From: Tomitella cavernea
Lineage (GTDB): Bacteria > Actinomycetota > Actinomycetes > Mycobacteriales > Mycobacteriaceae
Length of the DNA: 64,000 bases
Direction: 5' to 3'
Assembly (NCBI RefSeq): GCF_016599145.1
Contig: NZ_JAENKO010000001.1
Span: 209,030 to 273,029 of the forward strand
The notes under the pieces are model-generated. The model was given only the letters and a program-made list of their open reading frames with translations. It had not been told where the DNA came from and ran no database searches. Shown in pieces: positions 41,394 through 51,290 of this stretch (the first letter of the stretch is position 1; every line of letters starts with the position of its first letter). The position numbers and the translations under genes are program-made.

Positions 41394-42359
41394 CTACTCG
41401 AAGAAGTCCTCGTCCACCTCGACGATCTGCACGGTGCGCTTGGCCTGCACACCGACTCCGTAGCGGATCATCAGCGCTGCCATGCGCCGCCCGTCGATGA
41501 GCACGACGCGGGTGGGGACGGACCCGGCATACTCGCGCGCGCCCTTGGAGTACGAGGCCGTGGTGATGAAGACGCCCTGGTTCGCCTGGTTGCCGTGCAG
41601 CGCGCCGACGAACGCCTGGATCTCAGGACGGCCAACCGTGCCGTCCAGCGCATACCGCTTGGCCTGCACGTAGATGCGGCTGAGACCGAGCGCGTCCTGG
41701 TCGACGATGCCGTCGATGCCGCCGTCGTTGGACAGTTGAGTGCGGGTGGCCGTGCCCTCGGCGCCGCCGTAGCCCATCGCCACGATGAGGTCGAGCACCG
41801 CCTGTTCGAAGAACGCCGGGTCGCTGGCGTGCAGGCGGGTGAGCAGGTCTGCGGCGACGTCGGCGTGAAGGCGCGCGACGCCGTCCTCGACCTGTTCGAC
41901 CGGATCGAGTTGCGCCGGCGCCACTGGAGGCACCGCTGCTTCCCCTCCGCCCGTGCTCACTGAGGCTCCATTGGCTTCCGCGCTCGACCCGCCCTGCTCC
42001 ATCGCTTTGAGCGCGTAGTACGTGTGAGGCGCGTTCGCATCGCCGGCGAGAACCCGCAGATCCTTCTCGGTGATGCCGTCGGGATGGTCGGCGAGCAGCT
42101 TCCGGCCGACGTCGGTGATCGCGTATGCGCCGCGCACGGGGCGCTCGACCGCACCGACGCGCGCGAGGTAGGACGTGGCCCAGCCGACACGGTTGTGCAG
42201 GCGGAGCTGACCGGAGGCGAGTGCCTCCATCCGCTCCTCGTCGGTGAGCCCGACGGCGTCGGCCACCCGTACGTACATGTCGCGCGCCCGCACCGTTTCA
42301 CCGCCGACCAGCTCGCGGAGCACCGGCGCCATCGTCTCGTCCCACGTGGGCATCGCCAT
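41394..42359 (-). CDS. mrr: Mrr-type restriction endonuclease
   Basis: A 321-residue protein. The N-terminal winged-helix part (MPTWDETMAPVLRELVGGET, AITDVGRKLLADHPDG) recognises DNA. The C-terminal Mrr catalytic domain has the PD-(D/E)xK core: GGIDGIVDQDALGLSRIYVQ followed by AKRYA (Asp and Gln-x-Lys). Mrr enzymes cut modified DNA. Its ATG overlaps the hsdS stop as TGATG, so it is coupled to the type I genes. MPTW at 42353 is an alternative start. Why a modification-dependent enzyme would be tied to a methylating system is an open question. Confidence 0.9.
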   Translation of the reverse strand: MAMPTWDETMAPVLRELVGGETVRARDMYVRVADAVGLTDEERMEALASGQLRLHNRVGWATSYLARVGAVERPVRGAYAITDVGRKLLADHPDGITEKDLRVLAGDANAPHTYYALKAMEQGGSSAEANGASVSTGGGEAAVPPVAPAQLDPVEQVEDGVARLHADVAADLLTRLHASDPAFFEQAVLDLIVAMGYGGAEGTATRTQLSNDGGIDGIVDQDALGLSRIYVQAKRYALDGTVGRPEIQAFVGALHGNQANQGVFITTASYSKGAREYAGSVPTRVVLIDGRRMAALMIRYGVGVQAKRTVQIVEVDEDFFE

Positions 42360-43438
42360 CAGAGCTCACCCCGGAACGCGCGGTACTGCAGCGAGGCGAA
42401 CAATTCGTCGCCTGCAGCGAGAGCGCGTTCGACACGGTCCCTTATCCGAGTCACGCCTTTCACGTAATAGGCGAACTCTCTCTGAAAATCTATCGGAGGG
42501 TTATAGACTTCAAACTTCGCTACACGGTCCAAGCTCAAGTTTGGCTGACTCCCACCTTCGGCATAATTCCGCAATCGATCGTAGTTAAGCTTCAACTGGA
42601 CGTCCATAAACGTTGAATCGAAAAAACCATTTGGCACAATTACGGCACAAGCTTGATTGACCGTTGCCTCAACGCCAAGTATTGCAGACCGGCCGCGAGT
42701 CGCGCCCTGCCCGTACATCGCAATAATTATCGAGCCAACCGGAAAGATTCGAAGGCGTGCAGACCGCACGCCAAGCTGTGATACCGATTCGGAAGTTTCA
42801 GTAATCTTGCCAGAAACCTCGCCAGTCTTGACCCAAGGAATTCCCCCGCCATAATTCTCGATAATCTTTCGCGATGGAGTCGATCCGGACTTCACTTCCG
42901 CGAACGCCCCAATCCGGACACGCGAGCACCCCCCGCTTTCAAACATGTCACGGAATACCGACTGCGTTAGCGCGTCGAGGTGATCGAGCATCAGGCGGCG
43001 CTTCGCGCGGATCGCATCGGCCTGGCCGAGGATCGCGGAGATGCGGCGCTGCTCGTCAAGGGGAGGGACCGGGATCTGAGTCTCTTTAAGAAACTTGAAG
43101 TGACGTGAATATCCGACGCTAGAAATCGGCCGTGAACGCAGATACCAGTAGACGAATTTCGCGTCGAAACTATCACGTGTCTGCAACACCTTGACACCAT
43201 CGGCGCCCATCGCGAACGGAAAGTCCACGAACTTCAGGGCTCGGGTGTGATCGCCGAAGACGATGACAGGAGATTCAGCTTTGACCGCTGTTGTGGTGTC
43301 GTCGGTGTAACCCGCGACGAGTTGCTGGCCCTGATCGACTATTGCCAATGCGCCGGAGGGCTGAAACGCTGATTGTGGAATTTTGACATTTCCGGCCGAA
43401 ACGTCCTGGACGGCATCGAAAAAGGGAACCCGCGCCAT
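42359..43438 (-). CDS. hsdS: Type I restriction specificity subunit
   Basis: A 359-residue HsdS with two target-recognition domains. The first has the typical linker KFLKETQIPVPPLDEQRRIS, followed by a central helix (ILGQADAIRAKRRLMLDHLD). The second starts EVKSGSTPSRKIIENYGGGI and ends before a final helix (AALAAGDELFASLQYRAF). Each domain reads half of the split DNA target. Parts of both recognition domains are strikingly AT-rich compared with the rest (for example 42601-42660 has 24 G+C of 60), pointing to transfer or domain exchange. ATG 43438 was chosen; GTG 43444 overlaps the hsdM stop. Confidence 0.93.
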   Translation of the reverse strand: MARVPFFDAVQDVSAGNVKIPQSAFQPSGALAIVDQGQQLVAGYTDDTTTAVKAESPVIVFGDHTRALKFVDFPFAMGADGVKVLQTRDSFDAKFVYWYLRSRPISSVGYSRHFKFLKETQIPVPPLDEQRRISAILGQADAIRAKRRLMLDHLDALTQSVFRDMFESGGCSRVRIGAFAEVKSGSTPSRKIIENYGGGIPWVKTGEVSGKITETSESVSQLGVRSARLRIFPVGSIIIAMYGQGATRGRSAILGVEATVNQACAVIVPNGFFDSTFMDVQLKLNYDRLRNYAEGGSQPNLSLDRVAKFEVYNPPIDFQREFAYYVKGVTRIRDRVERALAAGDELFASLQYRAFRGEL

Positions 43439-43440
43439 CT

Positions 43441-44913
43441 TCACCCGAGCATCCCCTTCAGCTCAGCGATACCCGTCGCGATCTCCTCGCCCAGCTCCTC
43501 GATCTCGGCGATGATCTCCAGCGGCGGGCGGTGTTCCTCCTCCTCGAAGACGATCTCCTTGTAGCGGTTGATCGACAGGTCGTAGCCCTGCGCCGCGATC
43601 TCGTCCTTGGGCACGCAGAACGACTGCTCCGTCCGCGCGCGCTCCCGCTCGCTGCCCGCGCGCTCCGCCCAGCGCGTCACAGCATCGGGCAGGTCGTTGT
43701 CGTCAATCGGGTTCCGCTTGTCGTCCAGCGAGAACCCGTCGGCGCGCACGTCGTAGAACCACACGTCGTCAGTGCCGCCCGAGTCGGTCTTGGTGAACAG
43801 CAGGATCGCCGTCGACACCCCCGCGTACGGCTTGAACACGCCGGAGGGCAGCTTCACCACCCCGTCGAGCTTCTGGTCCTCCACCAGCGCCTCGCGCAGC
43901 GCCTTATGCGCCTTGGTCGAGCCGAACAGCACCCCGTCGGGCACGATCACCGCCGCCCGCCCACCGGGCTTGAGCAGCTTGAGAAACAGGGCCAGGAACA
44001 GCAGCTCGGTTTTCTTCGTCTTCACCACGCGCTGCAGGTCCTTGGCGGTGGCCTCGTAGTCGAGCGAGCCGGCGAACGGCGGGTTCGCCAGGATCAGCGA
44101 ATACCGCGAACCGTCCCCCGACGCCCCCTCGGAAAGAGAGTCGCGGTACTGGATATCCGGCGCTTCCACGCCGTGCAACAGCATGTTCATGCTGCCTATG
44201 CGCAGCATGGTGGAATCGAAGTCGAACCCGTGGAACATCGACCGGTGGAAGTGCGCCCTCTGCGTCGCGTTGGTCAGCGCGGAGGGGTGCTCGCTGCGGA
44301 TGTGCTCCGACGCCGCCACCAGGAACCCCGCGGTGCCGCATGCCGGGTCGCAGATCTCGTCCTCTGGTCCCGGGGCCATCATCGCCACCATCGCCGCGAT
44401 GATGTGCCGCGGCGTGCGGAACTGGCCGTTGGTGCCGGCCGAGGCGATCTTGCCGAGCATGTACTCGTACAGGTCCCCGTTGGTGTCACGGTCATCCATG
44501 GGGATGTCGTCGAGCATGTCGACGACCTTGCTCAGTAGCGCGGGCGTGGGGATGGTGAAGCGCACGTCCCGCATGTGCTCGGCCAGCGTGGAATCCTCCC
44601 CGCCCGCCTGCGCGCCGTACTGCTGCAGGAACGGGAACACCTCGCGCGAGACAGTGGCGTACATCGTCTCCGGGTCGTCATTGCGGAACCGGCTCCAGCG
44701 CAGGTGCTCCTGGCCGGGCAGGAACTTCGGATCCTCGATCCCCTTCCCGGTGACGCGTGCCTTGCGCTCGGCGAGCGTCTGCAACTCGTCCAGCCTGCGC
44801 AGGAACAGCAGGTTGGTGATCTGCTCGATCACCTCGAGGGGATTGGAGATGCCTCCCGACCAGAACGCATCCCACACGCGGTCGATCTTGCTCTTGAGCT
44901 GCCCTGTGATCAC
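43441..44913 (-). CDS. hsdM: Type I restriction methyltransferase subunit
   Basis: A roughly 490-residue N6-adenine methyltransferase subunit. ICDPACGTAGFLVAASEH near residue 189 binds S-adenosylmethionine, and LILANPPFAGS near 278 is the catalytic NPPF motif. The N-terminal helical part (LKSKIDRVWDAFWSGGISNP) is the HsdM_N domain. It heads the operon hsdM-hsdS-mrr-metallopeptidase. The start is uncertain among GTG 44913, 44922 and 44937; 44913 gives the usual MITGQLKSKID. Confidence 0.95.
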   Translation of the reverse strand: MITGQLKSKIDRVWDAFWSGGISNPLEVIEQITNLLFLRRLDELQTLAERKARVTGKGIEDPKFLPGQEHLRWSRFRNDDPETMYATVSREVFPFLQQYGAQAGGEDSTLAEHMRDVRFTIPTPALLSKVVDMLDDIPMDDRDTNGDLYEYMLGKIASAGTNGQFRTPRHIIAAMVAMMAPGPEDEICDPACGTAGFLVAASEHIRSEHPSALTNATQRAHFHRSMFHGFDFDSTMLRIGSMNMLLHGVEAPDIQYRDSLSEGASGDGSRYSLILANPPFAGSLDYEATAKDLQRVVKTKKTELLFLALFLKLLKPGGRAAVIVPDGVLFGSTKAHKALREALVEDQKLDGVVKLPSGVFKPYAGVSTAILLFTKTDSGGTDDVWFYDVRADGFSLDDKRNPIDDNDLPDAVTRWAERAGSERERARTEQSFCVPKDEIAAQGYDLSINRYKEIVFEEEEHRPPLEIIAEIEELGEEIATGIAELKGMLG

Positions 44914-45024
44914 GCCGATCACCCTATCCCCGCCCACCGACGCATCCGGCGCTCACGCCCGGTGGCCCAGGGGATACCTCGACCAGAAGCCCGCGTCACC
45001 CCCGCGACCTCGTACGCTGCCCCC

Positions 45025-45381
45025 ATGATCTGGTCAATGCTCGCAGCGTGCGCCGTCGTCGCGGCGGTGGCCGGCGCAGTCCTGCCCCGGCGCGCCCGGT
45101 TCACGCCGAAGGGGCTGCCGTGGTTCTGGCTTGTGTTCCCGGCGACCTGCCTCGTCGCCGCCTGGTGGGTGGGCGCGTCTATCGGCTGGGTCGGCAACCT
45201 CGGCGGCTCGGCGCGCTTCTTCTGGGACGCGTTCACGTCGGCGCCCGAGGGACAGCAGTTCCTCAGCAACGAGCAGTTCCAGCAGATGCAGGACCAGCGC
45301 CGGCTGCGACGGGTGCTGCCGGCGGCTGCGGCAGTGGGCGCGGTGCTGTCGGCGTGGGCCTGGCGCAAGCGCCGCGTGTGA
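45025..45381 (+). CDS. Small two-helix membrane protein
   Basis: A 118-residue protein with an N-terminal membrane helix (MLAACAVVAAVAGAVLPRRA), a second (WFWLVFPATCLVAAWWVGAS), a polar segment with EGQQFLSNEQFQQMQDQRR and a third hydrophobic stretch near the basic end (VLPAAAAVGAVLSAWAWRKR). Function unknown. It is divergent from hsdM and convergent with the DedA gene, so it marks the right edge of the island. No clear ribosome site precedes ATG 45025. Confidence 0.65.
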   Translation: MIWSMLAACAVVAAVAGAVLPRRARFTPKGLPWFWLVFPATCLVAAWWVGASIGWVGNLGGSARFFWDAFTSAPEGQQFLSNEQFQQMQDQRRLRRVLPAAAAVGAVLSAWAWRKRRV

Positions 45382-45433
45382 GCCCGACGGCCAGGCACCC
45401 AGGTTGAGAACGGACGCTGGCCGGGATCCCCGC

Positions 45434-46078
45434 TCAGTGCGTCGATTCCTCCGACTGCGCATCGGCGTCGGCGGCCGGCCGCTTGCGCGCCTGGAACCGC
45501 TGCATGAGCTTGTCCACGATGAAGCCCACGACCACGGCGACGCAGATCGAGATGACCGCTCCCAGCAGCGGCTGCGACTCGAACCAGCTGCCGACGAAGT
45601 GCCCCATCAGCGCCGAGTACGACGCCCAGATGAGCCCGGCGACGACGGTCAGCGGGAAGAACACGCGCCGCGGGTATCCGGTGGCCCCGGCGGTGATGTT
45701 CACGGCGATGCGCCCCACCGGGATGAAGCGCGCCGTCACGATGATCACCGGCCCGCGCTCGTCCAGCGCGCGACGGGCCCAGGCGAAGGCCGCGGCCGTC
45801 TTCGGTTTGCGCATCCACGCCCACCGATCGGTGCCGACTAGCTTGCCGATGGAGTAGGCGATGTTGTCGCCGATCACCGCACCCAGGGCCGCCACCGGGA
45901 TCACCGCCCACAGGTACGGCTCGCCGGTGGCCCCGCCCAGCGACCCGAGGGTGACGAGCACCGTCTCGCTGGGCACCGGCGGGAAGAAGCCGTCGATGAT
46001 GCACACCGAGAACAACAGCGGATAGAGCCACAGCGCGTCCGACTCACTGATGATGAAGTCGTTGATCGAATCCAACAA
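45434..46078 (-). CDS. DedA family membrane protein
   Basis: A 214-residue DedA/SNARE-associated protein; the family includes flippases that recycle undecaprenyl phosphate or phospholipids. Family marks are FPPVPSETVLVTLGSLGG, GDNIAYSIGKLVG and the conserved RFIPVGRIAVNITAGATGY with its essential Arg and Gly residues. Four to five membrane spans follow the usual layout. Substrate unknown. It is the first normal gene after the island on this strand. Confidence 0.9.
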   Translation of the reverse strand: MLDSINDFIISESDALWLYPLLFSVCIIDGFFPPVPSETVLVTLGSLGGATGEPYLWAVIPVAALGAVIGDNIAYSIGKLVGTDRWAWMRKPKTAAAFAWARRALDERGPVIIVTARFIPVGRIAVNITAGATGYPRRVFFPLTVVAGLIWASYSALMGHFVGSWFESQPLLGAVISICVAVVVGFIVDKLMQRFQARKRPAADADAQSEESTH

Positions 46079-46164
46079 GCGCGGGCCCCTTCACGCCGAT
46101 GCGGGCGAGTGTCATCTCACCTTACCCAGCCGCGGGACCGGCCCTGCACACCGAACCACCGCGA

Positions 46165-47208
46165 TCACGCCCCCTGCAGCACCACCTCGGCGAGGCTGCG
46201 CACCTGGTCCTCGTCGCGGCAGGTCACGAGCATCGTGGTGACGCCCGCCGCCTCCCACCGGGCCACCTCGCGGCGCACGTGCTCCGCGTTCCCGATGATC
46301 ATGGTCTCGTCGATCATCTCGTCGGGGATCGCGGCCGCGGCCTCGTCCTTGCGCCCGGACCGGAACAGCGCCGTCACCTCGTCGACCACCGCGCCGTAGC
46401 CCATCCGGCGGTAGACCTGCGCGTGGAAGTTGAGCTCGGGCGCGCCCATGCCGCCCACGTAGAGCGCCACCGTGGGCCGCACGCCGTCGCGCACCGCGCC
46501 CGGGTCGTCGGTGACGGTGATCTGGCACGTGGCCGCGATCTCGAAGTCCTCCCGGCTGCGCCGCGCGCCCGGCCGGGCGAACCCCTCGTCCAGCCACTCG
46601 TCGTACATCGGCGCCAGGCGCGGCGAGTAGTAGATGGCCAGCCACCCGTCCGCGATCTCAGCCGTCTGGGCCACGTTCTTGGGACCCTCGGCGCCCAGCC
46701 AGATCGGCACGTCGGCGCGCAGCGGGTGGGTGATGGGCTTGAGCGGCTTGCCCAGACCCGTCGCCGCCTCCCCCGCGTACGGGAGCGGGTAGTGCGTGCC
46801 GTCCTGCGTCACTGGCGCCTCGCGCGCCAGCACGTCCCGGATAACCTGCACGTATTCGCGCGTGCGGGCGAGAGGCTTGGCGAAGGGCTGCCCGTACCAT
46901 CCCTCCACCACCTGGGGCCCGGAAACGCCGAGCCCCAGGATGAACCGGCCCCCGGTGAGGTGGTCCATGGTGAGTGCGGCCATCGCGGCGGCGGTCGGCG
47001 TGCGCGCGGAGAGCTGCGCCACCGACGTGCCGAGCCGCAGCCGACGGGTGTTCGACCCCCACCACGCGAGCGGCGTCAGCGCGTCGGATCCCCAGGACTC
47101 GGCGGTGAACGCCGAGTCGAATCCGCACTCCTCCGCGACGGCGAGCAGCGTGGCGACGCCCTCCGGCGGCCGCGCGCCCCAGTACCCCAGTTGCAGGCCG
47201 AGCTTCAT
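46165..47208 (-). CDS. LLM-class F420-dependent oxidoreductase (Rv3520c-like)
   Basis: A 347-residue luciferase-like TIM-barrel enzyme expected to use coenzyme F420. Typical elements are MKLGLQLGYWGARPPEGVAT, RLRLGTSVAQLSARTPTAAA, HLTGGRFILGLGVSGPQVVE and WYGQPFAKPLARTREYVQV. GGAGAGGGG precedes ATG 47208. It is divergent from the DUF35-ltp4-ltp3 operon across a KstR-like site, as is Rv3520c from Rv3521. A redox role in sterol side-chain breakdown is plausible, but the substrate is unknown. Confidence 0.9.
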   Translation of the reverse strand: MKLGLQLGYWGARPPEGVATLLAVAEECGFDSAFTAESWGSDALTPLAWWGSNTRRLRLGTSVAQLSARTPTAAAMAALTMDHLTGGRFILGLGVSGPQVVEGWYGQPFAKPLARTREYVQVIRDVLAREAPVTQDGTHYPLPYAGEAATGLGKPLKPITHPLRADVPIWLGAEGPKNVAQTAEIADGWLAIYYSPRLAPMYDEWLDEGFARPGARRSREDFEIAATCQITVTDDPGAVRDGVRPTVALYVGGMGAPELNFHAQVYRRMGYGAVVDEVTALFRSGRKDEAAAAIPDEMIDETMIIGNAEHVRREVARWEAAGVTTMLVTCRDEDQVRSLAEVVLQGA

Positions 47209-47267
47209 GTGCGATCCCCTCTCCACCTGGTTTCAGTCAATCTGTCAAAAACCCTTGCCCCACAAAC

Positions 47268-47281
47268 AGGAACGTGTTCTA
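47268..47281. promoter_or_regulatory. KstR-like operator before the DUF35-ltp operon
   Basis: AGGAACGTGTTCTA matches TNNAACNNGTTNNA at all fixed positions except the first. It lies 10 bp before the DUF35 gene start and 60 bp before the divergent F420-oxidoreductase gene. Confidence 0.75.
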
Positions 47282-47290
47282 CTTCACCAT

Positions 47291-48319
47291 GTGAGCACGC
47301 AAACCTCTATTGTGGCAATGCCTATCCCCGATCTCGAGCCGCTGAGTGCGCCGATCGAGCTGCAGTTCGATTACACACGCTCCGTCGGACCGGTGATCGG
47401 CCGATTCCTCGGAGCCCTAGCCCGCCGGCGCATAGTCGGCGTCCGCGGCTCCGACGGCCGGGTGCATGTGCCCCCCGTCGAGTTCGACCCGGACACCGCC
47501 GATCCGCTCGAGGATTTCGTCGAAGTTGGCCGGTCCGGCCAGGTCGTCACCTGGTCGTGGGTGGCAGACCCGGTGGACGGCAATCCGCTGACCGAGCCGT
47601 TCGCCTTCGCTCTCATCCGCCTCGACGGCGCCGACACCGCCATGGTGCACGCGGTCAAGGTCGACGGACCCGCTCAGATGTCCACCGGCATGCGCGTCCG
47701 CGCCGTGTGGGCGGAGACCACGACGGCCGCCATCGGGGACATCGTCCATTTCGTGCCGGAGACCGGCGCGGACGCCGGAAACGGCACGGATCCGGAGCCG
47801 CTCGCCGGCGCGGCGCTCACCGCGTTCCTCGACCAGGACCCGCTGCAGATCCTCGTCACCCCGTTCGAGATGACGGTGCAGCACTCGGCCTCGGTGGAGG
47901 AGAGCAGCTACCTGCGCGCCATCGCCGAGGGCCGCGTGGTGGGACAGCGGTGCCCCGAGACCGGCAAGGTGTACGTGCCGCCGCGCGGCGCGAGCCCCAC
48001 CCACGGCGTGCCCACCAACGAGGAGGTCGAGGTGTCCGACACGGGCACCGTGACGACCTTCTGCATCGTCAACGTGCCGTTCATCGGGCAGAAGATCAAG
48101 CCCCCCTACGTGGGCGCCTACATCCTCCTCGACGGCGCGGACATCCCGCTGCTGCACCTGGTCCTGGGCTGCGACCCGTCCGAGGTGCGCATGGGCATGC
48201 GCGTGCGGGCGGTGTGGAAACCGCGCGAGGAATGGGTCCCGTCGACGGGCAACATCGAGCACTTCGCGCCCACCGGTGAGCCCGACGCGCCGTACGAGTA
48301 CTACGCCGAGCACCTGTGA
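47291..48319 (+). CDS. Tandem DUF35 protein, partner of Ltp aldolases (Rv3521-like)
   Basis: A 342-residue protein with two DUF35 OB-fold units, at about 25-150 (GRVHVPPVEFDPDT, SGQVVTWSWVADP) and 205-330 (GKVYVPPRGASPTHG, TGTVTTFCIVNVPF). DUF35 proteins bind thiolase-like Ltp partners and stabilise the acyl-CoA site. The four zinc-ribbon cysteines usual before each OB fold are gone; only one Cys (GQRCPETG) remains. GTG 47291 sits 10 bp from the KstR-like box without a ribosome site, so a leaderless message is possible; ATG 47318 is an alternative. ltp4 follows with a 4-bp overlap. Confidence 0.88.
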   Translation: MSTQTSIVAMPIPDLEPLSAPIELQFDYTRSVGPVIGRFLGALARRRIVGVRGSDGRVHVPPVEFDPDTADPLEDFVEVGRSGQVVTWSWVADPVDGNPLTEPFAFALIRLDGADTAMVHAVKVDGPAQMSTGMRVRAVWAETTTAAIGDIVHFVPETGADAGNGTDPEPLAGAALTAFLDQDPLQILVTPFEMTVQHSASVEESSYLRAIAEGRVVGQRCPETGKVYVPPRGASPTHGVPTNEEVEVSDTGTVTTFCIVNVPFIGQKIKPPYVGAYILLDGADIPLLHLVLGCDPSEVRMGMRVRAVWKPREEWVPSTGNIEHFAPTGEPDAPYEYYAEHL

Positions 48320-49497
48320 ACGGGGAGCACGCACACATGACATCACCGCAGACCGCCGCCCGGCCGGGCGCGCTGACACCCGAGACCGTCACCGACGACG
48401 ACGTCGCCGTGGTCGGCTTCTGCCAGTCGCCGTCGGTGCGCCGCAGCTACAGCACCACCAACGGCACCGAGATGCTGGTGCCGATCTTCCAGCAGCTCTA
48501 CAAGGACCTGGGCATCACCCGCCGCGACATCGGCTTCTGGTGCTCCGGCTCGTCGGACTACATGTCCGGCCGCGCGTTCTCGTTCATCTCCTCGGTGGAC
48601 GCGATCGGCGCCGTGCCGCCCATCGACGAGTCCCACGTGGAGATGGACGGCGCGTGGGCCATGTACGAGGCCTACGTCAAGCTCAAGACCGGGGAGACCG
48701 ACACCGCCCTGGCCTACGGCTTCGGCAAGTCGTCCGCCGGGAACCTGCGCCGCACCCTGGCCCTGCAGACCGACCCGTACGTGGTCGCACCGCTGTGGCC
48801 GGATTCGCTCGCCCTCGCCGGCATGCAGGCCCGCCTGTGCCTCGACGCCGGTCTGTGGGACGAGGCGGCGATGGCCGAGGTGGCGGCGCGTTCGCGGCGC
48901 GACGCGGCAGGCAACCCGGCGGCGCAGTTCTCCGGATTCCGCGGCGCGGACGGCAACGTCGCGAAAGACGTCACCGCCGAGCAGCTCCTGGCGCAGCCGA
49001 TGCTCGCCGACCCGCTGCGGCGGCACGACATCGCCCCGGTCACCGACGGCGCGGCGGCCATCATCCTGGCCAGCGGGCGCAGGGCCTTCGAGCTGTGCGA
49101 CAACCCCGCGTGGATCACCGGATTCGAGCACATCATCGACTCGGCCGAGCTGGGCGGGCGCGACCTGACGACCGCACCGTCCGCCGCCACGGCGGGCGAG
49201 CACGCGACAGGCGGCGACACCGCGGGCATCACGGTGGCCGAGCTGCACGCGCCGTTCACCCACCAGGAGCTGATCCTGCGTTCCGCCCTGGGCCTCACGG
49301 GTTCGGCAGACACGATCGCGATCAACCCGTCCGGCGGCCCGCTCACCGGCAACCCGATGTTCGCGGCCGGTCTGCAGCGCATCGGCAACGCCGCACGGAC
49401 CGTGATCGACGGCGGCGCCGAGCGTGCACTGGGGCACGCCACCAGCGGACCGCTGCTGCAGCAGAACCTCGTGTGCGTCCTCGACGGACGACGCTGA
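48316..49497 (+). CDS. ltp4: Thiolase-fold sterol side-chain lyase Ltp4
   Basis: A 393-residue thiolase-superfamily protein of the SCP2/Ltp type. Ltp proteins of sterol-degrading actinobacteria act as retro-aldolases on the steroid side chain, and Ltp3/Ltp4 homologues are linked to C24-branched sterols. The usual thiolase Cys nucleophile segment is replaced by HVEMDGAWAMYEAYVKL, which lacks Cys, consistent with a lyase rather than a thiolase. The C-terminal INPSGGPLTGNPMFAAGLQ and ALGHATSGPLLQQN match the fold. Gene order equals Rv3521-Rv3522-Rv3523. Confidence 0.9.
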   Translation: MNGEHAHMTSPQTAARPGALTPETVTDDDVAVVGFCQSPSVRRSYSTTNGTEMLVPIFQQLYKDLGITRRDIGFWCSGSSDYMSGRAFSFISSVDAIGAVPPIDESHVEMDGAWAMYEAYVKLKTGETDTALAYGFGKSSAGNLRRTLALQTDPYVVAPLWPDSLALAGMQARLCLDAGLWDEAAMAEVAARSRRDAAGNPAAQFSGFRGADGNVAKDVTAEQLLAQPMLADPLRRHDIAPVTDGAAAIILASGRRAFELCDNPAWITGFEHIIDSAELGGRDLTTAPSAATAGEHATGGDTAGITVAELHAPFTHQELILRSALGLTGSADTIAINPSGGPLTGNPMFAAGLQRIGNAARTVIDGGAERALGHATSGPLLQQNLVCVLDGRR

Positions 49498-49520
49498 CCA
49501 GCCAGGAGGAGAACCACACC

Positions 49521-50704
<1,184 letters not shown>

Positions 50705-50708
<4 letters not shown>

Positions 50709-51160
50709 ACACAACGGACACCCCTGAAGCCGGCGGCCCCGCTGCCGCAGAGAACGAACACCCTGCCCGCACGGCGTCGCGGCGGTCGATGGCGGCCGTG
50801 CGCGCCAAGGACAAGCAGGCCTGGCTGGGCATCTTCGCCGACGACGGGTGGGTGGAGGACCCCGTCGGCAAGTCGGGCTTCGATCCCGAGGGCGCCGGAC
50901 ATCACGGCCGGGAGGCCATCGGCCGCTTCTGGGACATGGCCATCGCCAAGACCGACTCGATCGAGTTCCTCATCGACGACTCGGTGGCATGCGGCGACGA
51001 GGTAGCCAACATCGGGCGCATCCGCACCACGATGGGCGGCCACGTGATCGACGCGGAGGGCGTGTTCATCTACCGCGTCGACGGCGCCGGCGACCTGCAG
51101 TCGCTGCGCGCGTTCTGGGAGCTCGACCGCGCGATGAAGACGGCGCGCCCGGCCGAATAG
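50705..51160 (+). CDS. NTF2-fold protein of the ltp operon
   Basis: A 151-residue SnoaL/ketosteroid-isomerase-like protein (MAAVRAKDKQAWLGIFADDG, WVEDPVGKS, HHGREAIGRFWDMAIAKTD). It has the cone-fold pattern but the catalytic Tyr/Asp pair of true ketosteroid isomerase cannot be confirmed. It is translationally coupled to ltp3 by an ATGA overlap, so a steroid-related isomerase or hydratase role is likely by context. Confidence 0.8.
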
Positions 51161-51210
51161 CCGTCGCGCGGCCCCAGGCCCCAACCCCATACGCACCCCA
51201 TACGCCACTG

Positions 51211-51272
51211 CGCGTTCGGTGGACTTCTGGTCGTTTTCCGGTGGGAATCCGGCCGGAAGTCCACCGAACGCG
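51211..51272. terminator. Large bidirectional hairpin
   Basis: CGCGTTCGGTGGACTTC and GAAGTCCACCGAACGCG are perfect 17-nt reverse complements; with wobble pairs the stem reaches about 23 bp. It lies between the convergent NTF2-fold and CLC genes, 19 bp before the CLC stop. Its size resembles the two DUF559 hairpins, but the sequence differs. Confidence 0.8.
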
Positions 51273-51290
51273 TCCACGGACGAGCGGCTG

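Noticed and set aside
32402..45400. The island as a prophage or integrative element with attachment sites
   Set aside because: No integrase, transposase, phage structural gene or tRNA-end duplication is visible at its borders; the only tRNA is 29 kb away.
51211..51272. A third copy of the DUF559-associated hairpin
   Set aside because: Similar size and a GTTCGGT-like start, but arm sequence does not align well and the layout is 23-16-23, so it is treated as an ordinary terminator.
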